A stretch of 64,000 nt of DNA from Pirellulaceae bacterium. Its GTDB lineage: Bacteria > Planctomycetota > Planctomycetia > Pirellulales > Pirellulaceae. Numbering within the stretch: position 1 is the stretch's first letter; every line of letters begins with the position of its first letter. Positions 36,940 to 45,275 of the stretch are shown in pieces. The position numbers and the translations under genes were made by a program. The DNA lies in contig JAHBXS010000003.1 of NCBI GenBank assembly GCA_019636375.1, forward strand, positions 887,671-951,670. The letters run 5' to 3'. A model generated the notes under the pieces. It worked only from the letters and a program-made list of their open reading frames with translations. It was not told the DNA's origin and did not search any database.

Positions 36940-37480
36940 TTTACACCCGCTCGGTAGACGCCGATGGGTACACGACCCGTTCCCTCACTGACGGAGCGGG
37001 GCGGACCCTGCAAACCATCGACCAACTCGGCAAAATCTCGACGATGACCTACGACGCCGCAGGAAATGTCCTGTCCGCCCGCGACATCGGGCGGCGTGGG
37101 CTACGATGCGGTCTACGATGAACTGGGGCGATCCGCGACTCTTCGTATGCGCTGCGAAGCGCCGTATCGTTGTCGGCAATACCACCGGCTCGCACGGTGG
37201 ATTGTTATGTTTCTCGCTACACAAGGCTGTCGCGATTTCCTTTTCCTTGTTTTTTGGTTTGGATTTGCCTCTGGCAAATCCAAACCAAAAAACAAGTGTG
37301 GGTGGGGGCACCGCCTTTTTTTAGCAAGAAACCGAAACTTCCGCTGTGCAAGCCAGTGGGATTCGAATCGTCCGCGACCCAAACGGGGTGGGCTACGATG
37401 CCGTCTACGACGAACTGGGGCGGATGACATCACAGGCCGAAACGTTTGGCGATATGACCGATTGGGGGTATGATGACGCG
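36940..37480 (+). pseudogene. Scrambled RHS/YD-repeat fragments
   Basis: Two disconnected YD-repeat pieces: YTRSVDADGYTTRSLTDGAG..MTYDAAGNVLSARD (about 36943-37088) followed at once by GVGYDAVYDELGR, and later GYDAVYDELGRMTSQAETFGD..DWGYDDAR (about 37386-37480). They encode more N-terminal RHS segments than the cassette at 33387 although they lie downstream of it, and are interrupted by a perfect hairpin. Not translatable as one gene. Confidence 0.75.
37247..37295. repeat. Perfect hairpin, 23-bp arms, 3-base loop
   Basis: The arms 37247-37269 and 37273-37295 are exactly complementary (core tttggatttgcc / ggcaaatccaaa) around a TCT loop. It sits inside the RHS remnants and lacks a T-run. Such a compact perfect stem resembles REP/hairpin elements or a single-strand-transposition target; its nature is unknown. 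Confidence 0.85.
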
Positions 37481-37486
37481 AGGGAA

Positions 37487-37529
37487 GTAGGGGGTGTGAA
37501 GTGAGCGTGTTCGAATCTTGAGGGATTTG
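37487..37529. repeat. Left piece of MITE-like copy B, cut by the IS256-type element
   Basis: Starts with GTAGGGGGTGTGAAG and continues gtgagcgtgttcgaatcttg as in copy A (32007). It ends in gggatttg, the complement of caaatccc, which is the 8-bp target sequence found on the far side of IS copy 2 at 57121-57128. Confidence 0.9.
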
Positions 37530-38964
37530 GGGCCTGTAAATAATTTTGTGTCAGGCGGTTGATTTGATGATTTGATTAGTCTGTTAGTTTGGGCATCCGT
37601 TCTTCAAACATGATGGCGAAATGGTTTAGTGCTTGTTTCCAGTGGTGGATAGGCATCGTCCATTTTCGGGACGCCTCGTGAATTGCCATATACACCAGTT
37701 TCAAGGCTGATTCTTCGTTGGGATAAATCTTGCGATTGCGAGTAAACTTGCGAATCACGCTGTTGACCGACTCGATCGCGTTGGTCGTGTAAATGGCTTT
37801 GCGGATCGCCGGGGGATAGTCAAACAACGTGATGATATCCGTCCACTTGGCACGCCACATCTTTGAAATCGTCGGATACTTGTCGTCCCAAGCTTGAGCG
37901 AATTCTTTCTAAAGACGCTTCCGCTTGGCCACCGTTGCCGATTGATAGATTTTCTTGAGACCCTTCGCCACTGCTTTTGCTGTCTTCGGTGCTGACGTAA
38001 CGCAACGCCAGCTTGAACCAGGTGCACAATGCAGGCTGAACTTGACAATCGGGATAGGCCGCGTGGAACGGCATCGGCGAATCCCGAGAGGCCATCAATG
38101 CTCGCCACGAAGATATCGCTCAAGCCCCGATTGCGAAGATCCGTCAAACAGGACAACCAGAACTTGGCACCTTCGTTTCGCTCCAGCCACAGTCCCAGCA
38201 GTTCTTTGCGTCCTTGTAAATTGACGCCCAAAGCCACATAAATCGTGTGTTTGGTGACCATCTGGCCATTGGTACCACGGACATGAACGACGATGCCGTC
38301 GAAATACACACTGGCCATACCGCTTCAGCAGTCGGGTTCGCCAAGCCGAAACTTCTGTATCCAGATCGCTGGTGATTTCTGAGACCAGTGTAGGTGAAAT
38401 GTCCACACCATAGAGGTCGCGCACGATCTCCTGGATGTCGCGAGTGGTCATGCCTTTGGCGTACAAGGCCTATCTTTTCATCGAAACCTTCCACGCGACG
38501 CTGGTGCTTGCCGATCCAGTTGCGGCTCGAATGTGCCGTTGATGACGGGGAGTTTCCAGCGGAATTTCGCCTAGTTCGCTTTGAACCTTTTTGCACGATC
38601 GACCGTTACGACGATTAGAGTACGATTCTTTACCGACTGTGATTTCGAGCGGGCAGACCGTTTTTCGGCGCTCGGTGCAATGTCAGGTGCCTCCGTCGAA
38701 TCCCCATCTTCACGAGGATTGTCGATGTCGACTCGTCCCAAGTGAACGTCCATTTCCGTATCAAGCATTCGCTCCATTGCCGACTTCATCATCAATCTCA
38801 TCAGCGAATTGAGATCGCCAACCGTCTTTGCCTGACGGGCAAATTCGCCGGCAAGTCGTTCTGCTTCACCTTTTAAAGACGCATCCATGCTTCGATTCTC
38901 CTGTAAATTGAAACTGTCAAAAATACTAACTTTTGCTAGCTGACACAAGTTTCATTACAGGCCC
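37530..38964 (-). mobile_element. IS256-type element, copy 1 (decayed)
   Basis: 1435 bases from GGGCCTGTAAAT to ATTACAGGCCC, with imperfect terminal inverted repeats (GGGCCTGTAAATAATTTTG / GGGCCTGTAATGAAACTTG). Inverted relative to copy 2 at 57129-58564. Flanks are gggatttg and agtgcaaa, i.e. not a target duplication of each other, but each matches one flank of copy 2. Confidence 0.92.
37576..38888 (-). pseudogene. IS256 family transposase, multiply frameshifted
   Basis: Nucleotide-level copy of the intact transposase at 57205-58518, but split over at least four frames. One lesion is a missing base in cgtactc(c)taatcg; others occur near 38470, 38330, 38060 and 37915. The C-terminal piece FEERMPKLTD is intact. 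Cannot make a functional protein. Confidence 0.93.
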
Positions 38965-39310
38965 AGTGCAAAGTGCAAAGTGCAAAGTGCAAAATGCAAA
39001 GTGTAAAATGCAAAGTGTAAAATGTATAGTGGGTGTGTGACGCGCTGGCAGGTTTTCTTTGGTTTTTATTGCGTGGCTTCTGTTCTCGTTCGTTCTTGCG
39101 GTCAAGATAAATTGGCCGTTGATATTGCACTTTGCACTTTGCATTTTCCGCTTAGCGACAGACGGTGTGTTCCGTCGGCAAACAGTGCCGCGTGTTAAAG
39201 CGATTTCAGATCACCAACTCACCGACTTGCGGAACACACCAACCCAAAATGCCGACTCCACACACCCTACGAGTTCGTGCAAAACGTTCACTTGCTGGCG
39301 CGGCGGGCTT
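38965..39310. repeat. Dispersed ~430-bp repeat L, copy 1 left piece, with 7-bp tandem array
   Basis: Begins with a run of heptamers (tgcaaag/tgcaaaa/tgtaaaa, roughly 38967-39030), then matches, inverted, the repeat at 63404-63850, including ggtgtgttccgtcggcaaac and cacacaccctacgagttcg. The other end of the same repeat copy is at 58565-58690 beyond the second IS. No coding capacity. Confidence 0.88.
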
Positions 39311-39315
39311 GATTT

Positions 39316-40023
39316 TTAATCGCGGCGACCGGAGAGGAGGCCGGAGCGCCAGAGGAAGTAGAGGAAAGTCATAAGCGTCTGCACGAACGCGGCGACGTAG
39401 GTCAGCGCGGCGGCGTTGAGGACTTTGTCGACCCCCTCCCGTTCGCCAGGACTGATGATGCCCGCCTCGACGACCAGGGCCTTGGCTCGTGCGCTGGCGT
39501 TGAACTCGACTGGCAACGTGACCAGTTGGAACAACAACATGGCACCGAATAAGGCGAGGCCGACGAAAAAAACGATTCTTCCAAAAGCACTTCCGGCGGA
39601 CATCAGGCCAATGCCGATCATCAGGGCGTACATGCTGAACGGGCTGCCGAACTGGACGACGGGGACCAGGGCGGAACGCCAAGCCAAGGGGTAATATCGC
39701 GTGGCGTGTTGGATGGCGTGACCGGCTTCATGGGTAGCAACCCCCAACGCGGCGACGGAGTGACTGTCGAAAACGGGTGGGGAAAGGGCGAGGCGTTTAT
39801 TGACTGGGTCGTAATGGTCGGACAAAAAGCCGTCGACTCGGACGACTTGGACGTCTTTGATTCCGGCTCGGTCCAGCAACATCTGCGCGGCTCGGGCTCC
39901 GGTTATGCCCCGGGCGGAAGGGACTTTGGAGTAGTATTGAAAACGGGATTTCACCAGGTAGCTGGCGTACATCGAAAGCAAGATGCCGGGGGCGATAAAG
40001 ACGAAATAAATTGGGTCGGGCAT
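39316..40023 (-). CDS. Membrane zinc metallopeptidase (YugP-like)
   Basis: Start placed at ATG 40023 (MPDPIYFVFIAPGILLS); the upstream frame is repeat-derived. About 235 residues of the neutral zinc metallopeptidase family (PF04298-like). The HEAGH zinc motif is in LGVATHEAGHAIQHA, and YDPVNKRLALSPPVFDSHS precedes it as in the family. Transmembrane helices at the N-terminus, two in the middle (SPFSMYALMIGIGLMS, RIVFFVGLALFGAMLLF) and one at the C-terminus. Its stop lies 5 bases from the dispersed repeat L. Confidence 0.9.
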   Translation of the reverse strand: MPDPIYFVFIAPGILLSMYASYLVKSRFQYYSKVPSARGITGARAAQMLLDRAGIKDVQVVRVDGFLSDHYDPVNKRLALSPPVFDSHSVAALGVATHEAGHAIQHATRYYPLAWRSALVPVVQFGSPFSMYALMIGIGLMSAGSAFGRIVFFVGLALFGAMLLFQLVTLPVEFNASARAKALVVEAGIISPGEREGVDKVLNAAALTYVAAFVQTLMTFLYFLWRSGLLSGRRD

Positions 40024-40052
40024 GGGTTGGTTTCTGTTGTTGGATTGTGTGG

Positions 40053-40105
40053 GGCGCTCGTTCACGGAGTGAACGGCTACGTGGCTTTTCACTCTGTGAA
40101 AAGGC
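40053..40105. repeat. Dispersed hairpin repeat (family A, copy 2)
   Basis: gcgctcgttcacggagtgaa then cactctgtgaaaag, nearly identical to the copy at 6176-6233 (one substitution, actcc to actct). It lies immediately upstream of the Zn-peptidase start and may carry or disrupt its promoter. Confidence 0.75.
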
Positions 40106-40135
40106 CCTCGATTGATTCAGCTTTTTTGATGCTGA

Positions 40136-40723
40136 CTATTTTATAGAAATCGGGCAAATTTGAATAGAATAATTCCAAGTGACTGTTGGAGACTTGGCTG
40201 TCCAGACGGCAAACGGACGAAGCGAAATTTCTCGCTGTTCTCTGTTCCAGTTGAACTCGGCTTGGGCGGGGTCAATTGTGATGCTGATTCTTGTTGGAAC
40301 ATGCCCGGACAGTTTTCGAGTAAGTAGACACTCGGTCGGACTAACGATTTCCAATGTGGTTTGCGGTGCAAGTAAGTGGTAGGTGCTGCCTGCGTTGTTG
40401 ATCGAATCGCTCGAACGGAGAGCGAGTTCAACGCAAAGGCGAGACGAAAGGGATTCGTCAGTTTTCTGCCAGGAAAAGGAAGCCGACCAATGGCCGTTTC
40501 CGGCTGCTCCAAGGCCCCAGACCACGGGGCCGGCTGCAAGTGTTTGTTCGTGAATTTGCTGCAACGGTGGTGATGGTGGCCAAGGGTCGGCAGCGGTCCC
40601 TTCGACCGACTCCAAGACGGGAATGCACTCGCCGTGATGGACCAAGGAAATTCGATGGCCTTGGCGGTCGCCCAGTTGTATAAAAGTCAGTTCGAGTCGT
40701 GGCTCAGAGTGTTCGTTGGTCAC
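40136..40723 (-). CDS. Hypothetical protein following prfB
   Basis: A 195-residue protein starting at GTG 40723, two bases after the prfB stop, so translational coupling is likely. Begins VTNEHSEPRLELTFIQLGDRQ. No signal peptide, membrane span or catalytic motif is evident; a beta-rich fold is suggested by alternating hydrophobic residues. I recognise no family. Confidence 0.6.
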   Translation of the reverse strand: MTNEHSEPRLELTFIQLGDRQGHRISLVHHGECIPVLESVEGTAADPWPPSPPLQQIHEQTLAAGPVVWGLGAAGNGHWSASFSWQKTDESLSSRLCVELALRSSDSINNAGSTYHLLAPQTTLEIVSPTECLLTRKLSGHVPTRISITIDPAQAEFNWNREQREISLRPFAVWTAKSPTVTWNYSIQICPISIK

Positions 40724-40725
40724 GG

Positions 40726-41851
40726 TTAACTATCTTCGTTGTCGCGTGGCGGGGCATCTTGTTTGGCTCTCCAAGCGAGGAGTGCGTCGAGAAACCCTTG
40801 GATGTCTCCATCCAGAACGCGATGAAAATCCCCCATCGAATACCCGGTGCGAACGTCCTTGACGCGCTGGTCAGGGTGTTGGAAGTAGTTTCGGATTTGG
40901 CTGCCGAACCCGACGCGGACCTTGGTTTTGTACTTCGCCGCTTCTTCTTGTTCGCGTTTGATTTCTTCGAGTCGTGCCAATTGAGCGCGGAGCATTTTCC
41001 AGGCGGTCGCTCGGTTTTTGTGTTGGCTCCGTTCGGCTTGGCATTGGACGACGGTGCCCGTGGGGAAGTGTGTGAGTCGGACAGCGGAGTCGGTTTTGTT
41101 GACGTGTTGGCCACCGGCCCCGCTGGCTCGATAGGTGTCTTCGCGGATGTCTTTGTCTTCGATTTTGATTTCGATGGTGTCGTTGATTTCGGGGGTCACA
41201 TCGATGGCGGCGAAGCTCGTTTGGCGTTTACCATCGGCGTTGAAGGGGGAAATCCGCACAAGTCGGTGCATCCCAGTTTCGCCTTTGAGGTATCCGTAGG
41301 CCATCGGTCCGCGAATCGCGATGGTCGCGCTTTGTATCCCGGCCACCATGTCGTCTTGGCGATCGAGGATTTCGGTTTCGTATTCGTTTTGTTGGGCCCA
41401 CTGCACGTACATGCGGAGGAGCATTTCGGCCCAATCGTTGGCGTCGGTGCCGCCATCTCGGGCGTAGATCGAAATGAGCGCCCCTGCGGCATCATGGGGG
41501 CCGTTGAGGAGTGATTTTAGTTCGAGTTCATCGAGAATTTTCTCGATTCGTTCGACTTCGGCACGGATCTCCGATTCCGCTGATGGATCGTCGGCAGCCA
41601 TTTCGATGAGGGCTTGCAGGTCGTTCGAGCCATCGATAGCGAGTTGCAGAGGAACAGAAACGGCCTTGAGAGATTTAAGCTCCGAAACGGTTTGTTGGGC
41701 GGCCTCTTGATTGGACCAAAAGCCCGCTTGGGCCATTCGGTCTTCGATCTGTGCTATTTTTTGAGTCTTTGTACCGTAGTCAAAGACTGTCTCGCATTTG
41801 GGAGACACGTTGCTGGATTTGCTCGGCACGGTTGAACAGATCGGGGTTCAT
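40726..41851 (-). CDS. prfB: Peptide chain release factor 2, programmed +1 frameshift
   Basis: Class I release factor for UGA and UAA codons. The first 23 codons (ATG 41851: MNPDLFNRAEQIQQRVSQMR DSL) end at an in-frame TGA at 41782-41780; the downstream frame starts at the next base, +1, giving DYGTKTQKIAQ. The slip site is CTT TGA C, identical to that of E. coli, where a pause at the poor UGA context lets the ribosome shift when RF2 is scarce. Downstream: GGQHVNKTDSAVRLTHFPTG with the GGQ tip, and the anticodon-like region near the middle. The full product is about 374 residues. Confidence 0.95.
41779..41785 (-). promoter_or_regulatory. RF2 autoregulatory frameshift site CTTTGAC
   Basis: Minus-strand CTT-TGA-C at codons 23-24 of prfB. 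In the known mechanism CUU slips to UUU and the ribosome continues in the +1 frame. The upstream Shine-Dalgarno-like stimulator of E. coli (AGGGGG) is not evident here; the bases are CGAGACAGT, so efficiency may differ. Confidence 0.93.
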
Positions 41852-42177
41852 AGAGGGGCTTAGTTTTCAAGAGTTAAATTTGGTTGTAGCGGTTATGTGG
41901 AATTCGCCGTGGAGATGGCTGGTTTTCAGATTACCTTTTTGGCAACGAGATGACTAGGGGCTTTGGCCAGCGGTGTATTCGCGTCAACTCGGCTGATTTT
42001 GTTGGGAAACTAGGGGGAAAGCGGGGGCTTGAGAGTTGACCGTTGGCAACGTGGCACTTAAAGTAAAAGGGTCCGAAATACTCGATAAATCAGGGGTCTA
42101 CGACGAAGACGTGGAACCGCGATCCTATCGGTCTGAGGACAAGTCTTCTGGAACGGTTTTTTATATAGAGTGCCTTC
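41852..42177. other. Divergent promoter region between prfB and pilT
   Basis: About 325 bases separating the divergent prfB and pilT genes. Expected to carry both promoters. I see no repeats or RNA genes. Confidence 0.4.
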
Positions 42178-43353
42178 ATGTCTGATACAACCTCCGACAT
42201 CCCCACTGTGGCTGGGGTTGACGACTTGGTCAAGCGTTTCGTGGTCAAACGCGAAGAGCGGGAAGTTGACAAGTACTTTCGAGCGTTGGTCAAGATGCAG
42301 GGGAGCGACTTGCACATGAAGACCGGTCGCCCGCCAATTATCCGGATTCATGGTGCTCTCAAGGAACTTAACCGGGGCCCGATTGATGCCGAAGAAATGG
42401 CCGCGTTGCTGTTTCCGATGATGAATGATCGGTTGCGGGAAATTTTTGACAAAGAGGGCGGCTCCGACTTTGCGTACACGATTGATGTCGATGGGGTGAC
42501 TTGGCGTTTCCGGGTCAACATGCTCCAGCAATTGGGAAAAATCGGTTTGGTGGCACGGCGGGTGAACAACAAAATTCCGGACTTTCGCGGGCTGTACTTG
42601 CCGCCGGTGATGGCCGAGTTATGTAATTTCGATCAAGGGATGATATTGTTGGCCGGGGTGACTGGGTCCGGAAAAAGTACCACAATCGCCTCGATGCTCG
42701 ACTACATCAATCATCGCGAGGCGGTTCACATTCTGACGCTTGAGGACCCGATTGAGTTTGTGTTTACAGAAGACAAGGCCCTGATCAACCAACGCGAGGT
42801 GGGGATCGACGTCAAAGACTTTTCGATTGGCATGAAACACGCCGTCCGCGAAGACCCAGACATCATTCTCGTGGGGGAAATGCGGGATGAAGAGACGTTT
42901 ATGACGGCCATCCATGCGGCGGAGACCGGGCACCTTGTGTTTGGAACGATTCACGCGTCGTCATCTCCATCGACGATTGGTCGTATTTTGGACTTGTTCC
43001 CAGAGGATTTGCACTCGGCCATTCGCAGTGCGATCGCTTTTAACATGAAGGCGATTATTGCTCAAAAATTGTTGCCGTCGATCAAGCCGGGAGTTGGGCG
43101 AGTTCCGACGTGCGAGATCATGACCTTTAGTCCGATGATCAAAAAGTTGGTTCTTGAAGGCCACGACGAAAAATTGGCGGATGCGATTCGTATCGGGATT
43201 CAAGAAGGGATGCAAGACTTCACGATGAGCCTCAAGCAACTGATCGATGACGAATTGATCGACCGACCGACCGCTTTCGAAGTCGCGCCGAACAAGGAAG
43301 CTCTAAAAATGGCCCTCAAGGGGATCAAAGTTTCGCAACCTGGGATTCTCTAA
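42178..43353 (+). CDS. pilT: PilT-like twitching ATPase
   Basis: A 391-residue type IV pilus retraction-type ATPase. Walker A GVTGSGKSTTIAS, the Asp box TLEDPIEF, Walker B DIILVGEMRDEET and the His box TGHLVFGTIHASS are intact; N-terminal part ALVKMQGSDLHMKTG fits the PilT/GspE N2 domain. Its stop overlaps the next start as TAATG. Hydrolyses ATP to depolymerise pili at the inner membrane. First of a five-gene cluster. Confidence 0.9.
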   Translation: MSDTTSDIPTVAGVDDLVKRFVVKREEREVDKYFRALVKMQGSDLHMKTGRPPIIRIHGALKELNRGPIDAEEMAALLFPMMNDRLREIFDKEGGSDFAYTIDVDGVTWRFRVNMLQQLGKIGLVARRVNNKIPDFRGLYLPPVMAELCNFDQGMILLAGVTGSGKSTTIASMLDYINHREAVHILTLEDPIEFVFTEDKALINQREVGIDVKDFSIGMKHAVREDPDIILVGEMRDEETFMTAIHAAETGHLVFGTIHASSSPSTIGRILDLFPEDLHSAIRSAIAFNMKAIIAQKLLPSIKPGVGRVPTCEIMTFSPMIKKLVLEGHDEKLADAIRIGIQEGMQDFTMSLKQLIDDELIDRPTAFEVAPNKEALKMALKGIKVSQPGIL

Positions 43354-45263
43354 TGCCTCATTGTGCCGTTCGTGCTTGGTCCGGGGTATTGGTCGCCGTG
43401 TGGTTGGCCCTATTATTGCCTGGGTATGCATTGGGTTCTGTTTCGGGGAGCAATGCTACTGCCGGCAGTTCGGCTATCTTAGCGGAACCGAACGCGCCGA
43501 TTCCCTATTCGACCGAGTCGAGTGGCGGGGCATCGAGCCCATCTGAAATTGAATTGCAGGATGACGAGGAGGCTGATGCTCCTGCTAGAACGGTTCGAGA
43601 TATCACGCCGACTTTTGGCGTCGGGGCTTATTTTGCGTGGTACAAACTGCTGCTGATTGCCATCGTTTATCTGTTGTGGGTGTTCTTTGCGGATCGGATG
43701 AATCGGGATTTGCTCCGCTGGGGTGAAGAACTGAAAATGCCGGTGACCGTTTGGAATTTGATTAATATGGGCGGATTTGCCGTCGGGCTGCTGGCGATTT
43801 TGGCGATTCCCTTGTTTTGGGTGGGTTGGCCGCTGTATTTGATTGCAACGCTGGCTCCGTTTTTTGCTTATTCGGCCGTTCGAAGGTCGACCCTGAAGGG
43901 GAACGAACAATTGGCCTTTGAAATGAACCCTCAATCGGTCGCGATCGGGCAACCATTGCCACAAGACCAAGGTGCCGAAATCGATTTCACTCCTGCCGGA
44001 GACGATCAAGACGCTCAGACAAGGGCTCTAATTTCAGCCCGACGGATTCCCCAATTTCCTCTCGTCAAGAATATCATCGGAAACATGTTGGCCAAGCGAG
44101 CCGATTTGATGCTTTTCGACTTTACAAAACAAGAAGTCAACGGTCGGATGCAAGTCGATGGAGCTTGGCATCCCATTCCTACACTTAGTCGCGAAGATGG
44201 TGATCAAGTGTTGGTGAGTCTCAAGTTGTTGGCCGGGCTAAATCCTCAGGAACGACGTCTGCGGCAGGTCGGTGATTTCCGCTGCAAGTATCATGCCTTG
44301 GACCTCAAAACGGGAATCGAGTTGCTGACTCAAGGGGTGCCGACTGGCGAGCGCGCACAGATCAAGATTTTACGGGCGACCGGCAAAGACATGACGTTGG
44401 CCGAATTGGGGATGTGGCCAGAGGCCTCTGCAGCGTTGTTGAATGCCATGAACTCGCCTGGTTTTTCAATTATTTCTGGCCCGCCAAGAAATGGTTTAAC
44501 GACGACTTGGCGAAGTGCCTTGTTGGCGATGGACCGTTACACACGGGATTGCATCCTCGTGGTTGATCCTACTGATACAGAATCGACGTTGGAAAATTTG
44601 GTGGTCCACCGTTTTCCGGAACACGGGAGTCCCTACGATGTCATACGCCCAGTGTTGTTGACGGAGCCGGAAGTCATCGTGATCCCCAACATTGTCAACG
44701 CCAAAACGATGGACTTGTTGACGGAGCAGATCGCTGAGAACCGGCGGTGTGTCATCACTCGAATCCAAGCTGTTTCTGCAGTCGAAGCCTTGTTGCGAAT
44801 CATGGCTCTGGCGAAGAACCGAAAGGCATTTGTGGATGCGCTGCAAGTCGTAAGCTCCCAGCGGCTCGTGCGAAAATTGTGTGACATGTGTAAAGTGTCG
44901 GTCCCTGTAAAGCCAGAGTGGATTCAAAAGGTCGGTGGTGACCCTTCCAAAGTGCAGGCGGTATGGATGCCTTTTGTGCCTCCACCGCCGGGAACATTGG
45001 ATGAGCAGGGGAAACCGATAGAAATCCCGCTTTGCCCACAATGTCAGGGTTTTGGATATTTTGGGCGAACTGCTATTTTTGAAACGCTCGTTGTGACCGA
45101 TGGTTTGCGAGGAGTCTTGATGAAGACCCCGACGTTGGAAGCGGTTACTGCGGCGACTAAAAAACTGGGTCATCAAGACCAATATCGAGAGGCCTATCGA
45201 CTTGTTTTGGCTGGTGTCACGTCAATCGATGAAATCAAGCGAGTCTTTCAAGCCAAATCATAG
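43353..45263 (+). CDS. Degenerate GspE/PilB-like ATPase with membrane N-terminus
   Basis: A 636-residue protein. N-terminal hydrophobic segments (GVLVAVWLALLLPGYALG; LLLIAIVYLLWVFFA; FAVGLLAILAIPLFWVGWPLYL) anchor it in the membrane. The C-terminal ~370 residues match GspE/PilB (FDFTKQEVNGRMQVDGAWH, ARGQ-like LAGLNPQERRLRQ), yet the Walker A reads SGPPRNGLTTT, lacking the lysine, and Walker B is EVIVIPNIVNA. The Cys4 zinc site survives (CDMC, CPQC). Probably a catalytically inactive scaffold that assembles with an active ATPase. Follows pilT. Confidence 0.7.
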   Translation: MPHCAVRAWSGVLVAVWLALLLPGYALGSVSGSNATAGSSAILAEPNAPIPYSTESSGGASSPSEIELQDDEEADAPARTVRDITPTFGVGAYFAWYKLLLIAIVYLLWVFFADRMNRDLLRWGEELKMPVTVWNLINMGGFAVGLLAILAIPLFWVGWPLYLIATLAPFFAYSAVRRSTLKGNEQLAFEMNPQSVAIGQPLPQDQGAEIDFTPAGDDQDAQTRALISARRIPQFPLVKNIIGNMLAKRADLMLFDFTKQEVNGRMQVDGAWHPIPTLSREDGDQVLVSLKLLAGLNPQERRLRQVGDFRCKYHALDLKTGIELLTQGVPTGERAQIKILRATGKDMTLAELGMWPEASAALLNAMNSPGFSIISGPPRNGLTTTWRSALLAMDRYTRDCILVVDPTDTESTLENLVVHRFPEHGSPYDVIRPVLLTEPEVIVIPNIVNAKTMDLLTEQIAENRRCVITRIQAVSAVEALLRIMALAKNRKAFVDALQVVSSQRLVRKLCDMCKVSVPVKPEWIQKVGGDPSKVQAVWMPFVPPPPGTLDEQGKPIEIPLCPQCQGFGYFGRTAIFETLVVTDGLRGVLMKTPTLEAVTAATKKLGHQDQYREAYRLVLAGVTSIDEIKRVFQAKS

Positions 45264-45275
45264 TGAGAATGAACC

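Noticed and set aside
38936..39144. Small frames rich in His-Phe-Cys-Thr-Leu in the heptamer repeat
   Set aside because: They are translations of the tgcaaag tandem array in repeat L and recur in both copies as non-coding repeat sequence.
39316..40092. Longer start for the Zn-peptidase at 40092
   Set aside because: The extra N-terminal residues come from the family A hairpin repeat; the ATG at 40023 begins the conserved protein.
40699..41514. 271-codon open frame on the + strand opposite prfB
   Set aside because: Lies wholly antisense to the well supported release factor gene and to the gene after it; protein resembles no family.
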